52,541 nt of DNA from Paulinella micropora (Eukaryota > Cercozoa > Imbricatea > Euglyphida): contig BJOX01000073.1 of NCBI GenBank assembly GCA_009731375.1, forward strand, positions 596,624-649,164, given 5' to 3'. The stretch's first letter is position 1, and each line of letters begins with the position of its first letter. Shown here piece by piece: positions 50,711 through 52,541 of this stretch. A model generated the notes under the pieces. The model was not told the origin of the DNA. It was given only the letters and a program-made list of their open reading frames with translations, and made no database searches. A program made the translations under genes and the position numbers.

Positions 50711-50711
<1 letters not shown>
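45800..50711 (+). mobile_element. LINE-type (non-LTR) retrotransposon in an (ATT)n microsatellite
   Basis: A 4.9-kb GC-rich unit lying exactly between two (ATT)n tracts. It holds one long frame and only 11 bp follow its stop before the ATT tail. No poly(A), LTR or 5' UTR is visible, so the 5' end may be truncated. Insertion into (ATT)n, or use of ATT as 3' tail, recalls microsatellite-specific LINEs of the Dong type. Confidence 0.85.
45802..50700 (+). CDS. LINE polyprotein: AP endonuclease plus reverse transcriptase
   Basis: 1,632 residues without interruption. After a low-complexity N-terminus and a charged region, an AP-like endonuclease starts near residue 286: ASHNWQGK, VGVQEHNL (catalytic Glu), VTVGDANAKLG, LDYICVS and DTDHKAVWAEL. 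Reverse transcriptase motifs follow from residue ~887: IVNIPKGGDPTDPENWRDIA, RPEQGGFRPKRST, LFVDLRKAFPTV, GVQQGSPLSPSLFNVF and LLYADDVAVIA (~1079). Near residue 1409 is a zinc-binding CSPDCSSC...HFLLHC. No RNase H was recognised. It copies itself by target-primed reverse transcription. The frame is intact and GC-rich, unlike the proviruses, and so probably reflects host codon usage. The true start may lie elsewhere because ATT repeats precede the first ATG directly. Confidence 0.92.
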   Translation: MVTDAGSYAKSAAASAGPMGQGGNPSGLDVPRGSAPAGGDGYSAGVGWSSARVPDGQPESRRASNPAASRSPSPTSEEKSRPERSGHGVWQAVPPPRRWRRKVRNELDKRCCIVWGLSHVSQTVVMARELRILCLGEVEVEFAGRGSGRHLRIQCVSCEEAEKMVRLLRERKFCTGKVHVATGRTFWEREKQRAARGGALYVEMQRELRKQGFGYWVLDVEVDEPQGEASSGESPLADWGGRREMEELGRRVQDGPWRVAEGSRRAQPKRRHRHQLRSSQFVKGFPLRVASHNWQGKVGADSPGFGEWPEHYKERGWVIVGVQEHNLSSQKVDSSKSTASRSSAKRLQLVRARVSWGGVLTLVANYLAPCATIVQAPVPHPQQLWVRLSSGSATASDVFVGNGYFPQENQREESIAAYEAWQAAVSYFATKGHVVTVGDANAKLGPARIAREEGVVGLFGEIDGRGRGVRSENGELLAAMLVATGLRNLSGFSQPRGDKYWWSRQENVGGRRHLLDYICVSSELAEEASFGVDEVDLDTDHKAVWAELVWGGQPPPKKQVKRYKAFKAERLIGRVVEGKESELSKLRLKYDETFAAGISGLLPDGLPDLSAVEDPDELQQEVDRVASLVVRAFTGAAVKVLGVRVIRPGFTNAWFDESLREAIARRREAYGLWRRNEANREAWQRYKEARKAVRRLCKEKKEQAWKRVQNDTAANFRSATMATYWKLSKRLGGVRRSNASAPVRKPDGTLACTLREKLQEWEEYRRRMVVPKENQFLEDACVEEVGSDEEAARIEPERKARETFQYNDNLRDQFEAMAQAEEIRTETGPLDYDYTEKEVELCQENLQNHKACSPDKIKNEMLKYGGTRIVSFLVRFFNWLKSCEYTPSDWGKAIIVNIPKGGDPTDPENWRDIAILSCLGKMYLSLMAARLTAFIDQPGRLRPEQGGFRPKRSTGDQIFVLKERLRLRQQAGLRSFVLFVDLRKAFPTVWRAGLFQRLTQMGVQGKFYRILRRFYRRTSSRVLVDGELTGEVLEEMGVQQGSPLSPSLFNVFMDELTVRIAKELEIEDLNRIEDIRTLLYADDVAVIAHSVTELQQIVNVVATFVEDYRLEINLKPGKTEVMPIYGHAKSKKSPPCVRFRGKVLNVTDHYKYLGVLLTDTLSDKPQAKRAAEITVAGTAACYPLWIAHEVPARLRLMNWQQMVGAKLLYASAFWDLPGANKLSKLEGALVAPLRVILGVGTRTSGCITRGLGRTPSFSILAKAARLRFLGRIELLGNTALTRRLYNTGRCKWKEDTENLILADHRLREGLDALKRVVNEDGTVDDKDWRAALANWNEVVKQWSVRQEVAGWERQAKPSDGLRVLLSQMSSRSAFPRWRALEGGSHNLIRRRLLSCNNRLRLYRSKFGSCSPDCSSCFALCGTEVNESLRHFLLHCPTFASSREALFKFIDEAQARQPLMLNREGLYHRELREAEEEMRLFKEEWLKGEYEKMAAMLGVLFIPVSEEVEEELGRFVATIWKEWEELEAQIREAEGAEEEEEVIDLTVVQEVGRRRGRPSQVECLARSVVGGGQRSVADFFSADNSSHSLHPLAHAQHAHLHIASPVESLERSRVTERPRATNGGTCPTRSKAN

Positions 50712-50755
<44 letters not shown>

Positions 50756-50756
50756 A
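50712..50756. repeat. (ATT)n microsatellite 3' of the LINE
   Basis: Pure TTA/ATT units directly after the LINE. Confidence 0.95.
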
Positions 50757-50773
50757 GGGAGCACCTGTCACTG

Positions 50774-50799
50774 TCTATCTATCTATCTGTCTGTCTATA

Positions 50800-50840
<41 letters not shown>

Positions 50841-51059
50841 CTATTGATGCGTGGAAGATCTCACAATGTGTGAAACCTACCGCGGACAGCAATTTACCCG
50901 AAGGAAACAGCGATGTAGAGTGTGTCTATCTGTCTATATCTATCTATCTATCTATCTATCTGTCTATCTATCTGTCTATCTATCTCTATCTTTCTATCTA
51001 CCTACCTATCTATCTATCTATCTATCTGTCTATCTATCTATCTAATATCTATCTAATAC

Positions 51060-51132
<73 letters not shown>

Positions 51133-51218
51133 CTATTGATGCGTCGAAGGTCTCACAATGCGTGAAACCTACCGCGAACAGCAATTAACCCGAAGGAAAC
51201 AGCGATGTATGGAGTGTG

Positions 51219-51275
<57 letters not shown>

Positions 51276-51276
51276 G

Positions 51277-51343
<67 letters not shown>

Positions 51344-51350
51344 AAAATGG
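50774..51350. repeat. (TATC)n arrays with interspersed ~85-bp units
   Basis: TATC runs with CTGT and CTAC variants alternate with a unit containing TTGATGCGT, GTGAAACCTACCGCG and AACAGCGATGTA at about 50842-50925 and 51136-51218. A third copy is at 51939-52012. The [12 protein letters not shown] open frames are repeat translations. Confidence 0.9.
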
Positions 51351-51408
51351 GTGCCATCTGTCGACAGACAGAGAATTAGGGGATGGTGTGGGTGTGCTGG
51401 GCCCGTGG
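51351..51408. other. Short unique spacer
   Basis: Non-repetitive bases between a TATC array and the dispersed repeat. No gene. Confidence 0.5.
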
Positions 51409-51806
51409 TGGGGTGCCTTATGTGTGCCTAGCCATACGCCTATAAGTCACATGCCGAAATCGCGACGGGAAGCACAATCCTGTTCCCTCAGGGTGCCCTT
51501 TCTCCCTTGTTGAACCCGGAATAAAACCCACAGTGCTCTGTCGGTTTATACTAGACTGTCGAACAGTCTCGAAACTCCATCTGCTTACTGGGTCCTCTGC
51601 AATGGAGGTGGGAGCTCGTTCTGCAAGGGGCGCTTATGGAACGAGCCCTGGCCCCGCCTGGTACTAGGGAGCTTTGGTATCGCCTGTATCAGTCCCTTCC
51701 GTGCAAACATCACGGCTTAGCTGGGCATCGGGTTAATACTTTACCCACAGACTTCCTTGGTTGACGAAATCAGAAGCTCCTTTTTTCTGACATTAGTCGA
51801 TATCTC

Positions 51807-51808
<2 letters not shown>
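51409..51808 (+). repeat. Dispersed ~395-bp host repeat, plus-strand copy
   Basis: Inverted relative to 2849-3240. It includes the GACTGTCGAACAGTCTCGA palindrome and the GGAACGAGCCCTGGCCCCGC segment. It ends at a TATC array, just as the left copy ends at a GATA array. Confidence 0.85.
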
Positions 51809-51874
<66 letters not shown>

Positions 51875-52020
51875 GTCTGTCTATCTATCTATCTATGTAT
51901 CTATCTATCTATCTATGTATCTATCTATCTATCTTTATTGATGCGTCGAAGATCTCACAATGCGTGAAACCTACCGCGAACAGCAATTTACCCGAAGGAA
52001 CAGCGATGTATGGAGTGTGC

Positions 52021-52076
<56 letters not shown>

Positions 52077-52086
52077 ATATCTATCT
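51809..52086. repeat. (TATC)n arrays with one ~85-bp unit
   Basis: TATC repeats, the TTGATGCGTCGAAG unit at 51939-52012, then more TATC. Confidence 0.9.
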
Positions 52087-52345
52087 TATACTAGACTGTC
52101 GAACAGTCTCGAAACTCCATCTGCTTACTGGGTCCTCTGTAATGGAGGTGGGAGCTCGTTCTGCAAGGGGCGCTTATGGAACGAGCTTTGGCCCCGCCTG
52201 GTACTAGGGAGATTTGGTATCGCCTGTATCAGTCCCTTCCGTGCAAACATCACGGCTTAGCTGGGCATCGGGTTAGTACTTTACCCACAGACTTCCTTGG
52301 TTGACGAAATCAGAAGCTCCTTTTTTCTGGCATTAGTCGATATCT
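52087..52345 (+). repeat. Dispersed host repeat, partial copy
   Basis: Repeats about 51548-51808 nearly exactly, starting at TATACTAGACTGTCG. The first ~135 bp are missing. Confidence 0.85.

Positions 52346-52541
<196 letters not shown>

Overview
The window looks like nuclear DNA of a unicellular eukaryote, most likely a microalga or other protist. It is packed with tetra-, penta- and hexanucleotide microsatellites (GATA/TATC, GATATA, ATT, GAA) and carries a GC-rich LINE-type retrotransposon. Two AT-rich DNA viruses of the Polinton-like virus (PLV)/Maverick kind are integrated in it. I see no ordinary host protein gene, rRNA, tRNA or CRISPR array. The host species cannot be named from the sequence.

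Layout. 1-8942: microsatellites with short interspersed units, a 1.5 kb purine tract, and one copy of a dispersed ~395 bp host repeat. 8949-19865: provirus 1 (10.9 kb), with long terminal inverted repeats (TIRs) and a 6-bp target duplication TGTAGA. 19872-20304: the (GATATA)n array that separates the two viruses. 20311-41703: provirus 2 (21.4 kb), with 96-bp GC-rich TIRs and a 6-bp duplication ATATAG. 41710-42660: the rest of the array. 42700-45715: MITE-like and palindrome-rich DNA. 45800-50711: LINE with AP-type endonuclease and reverse transcriptase, bounded on both sides by (ATT)n. 50770-52541: TATC arrays with inverted copies of the repeat seen at 2849-3240.

Provirus 2 has a near-complete PLV gene set. 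Integration and replication: rve integrase and protein-primed PolB. Morphogenesis: double-jelly-roll major capsid protein (MCP), penton-like minor capsid protein, adenain-type protease, A32-type packaging ATPase, small basic protein and coiled-coil protein. Host interaction: fibre with an S74 self-cleaving chaperone, a GMG-motif virion protein, class 3 lipase and a two-TM membrane protein. It also has GIY-YIG, AP2-like and small zinc-finger genes. Several of its genes carry one nonsense codon or frameshift. Provirus 1 is a shorter, more decayed relative with the same morphogenesis block in the same order. It has lost the integrase, fibre and lipase, and a deletion fuses the middle of PolB to the middle of the ATPase.

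Most striking points: both viruses sit with 6-bp duplications in the same GATATA microsatellite and share nearly identical terminal bases, although the rest of their TIRs differ. A 41-bp hairpin is repeated exactly in front of the MCP and membrane-protein genes. A mini zinc finger (CxCG...H...H) recurs in five viral ORFs. GC-rich palindromes are inserted even inside the protease reading frame. The nearby LINE also sits in a microsatellite, so simple repeats act here as landing sites for three mobile elements.
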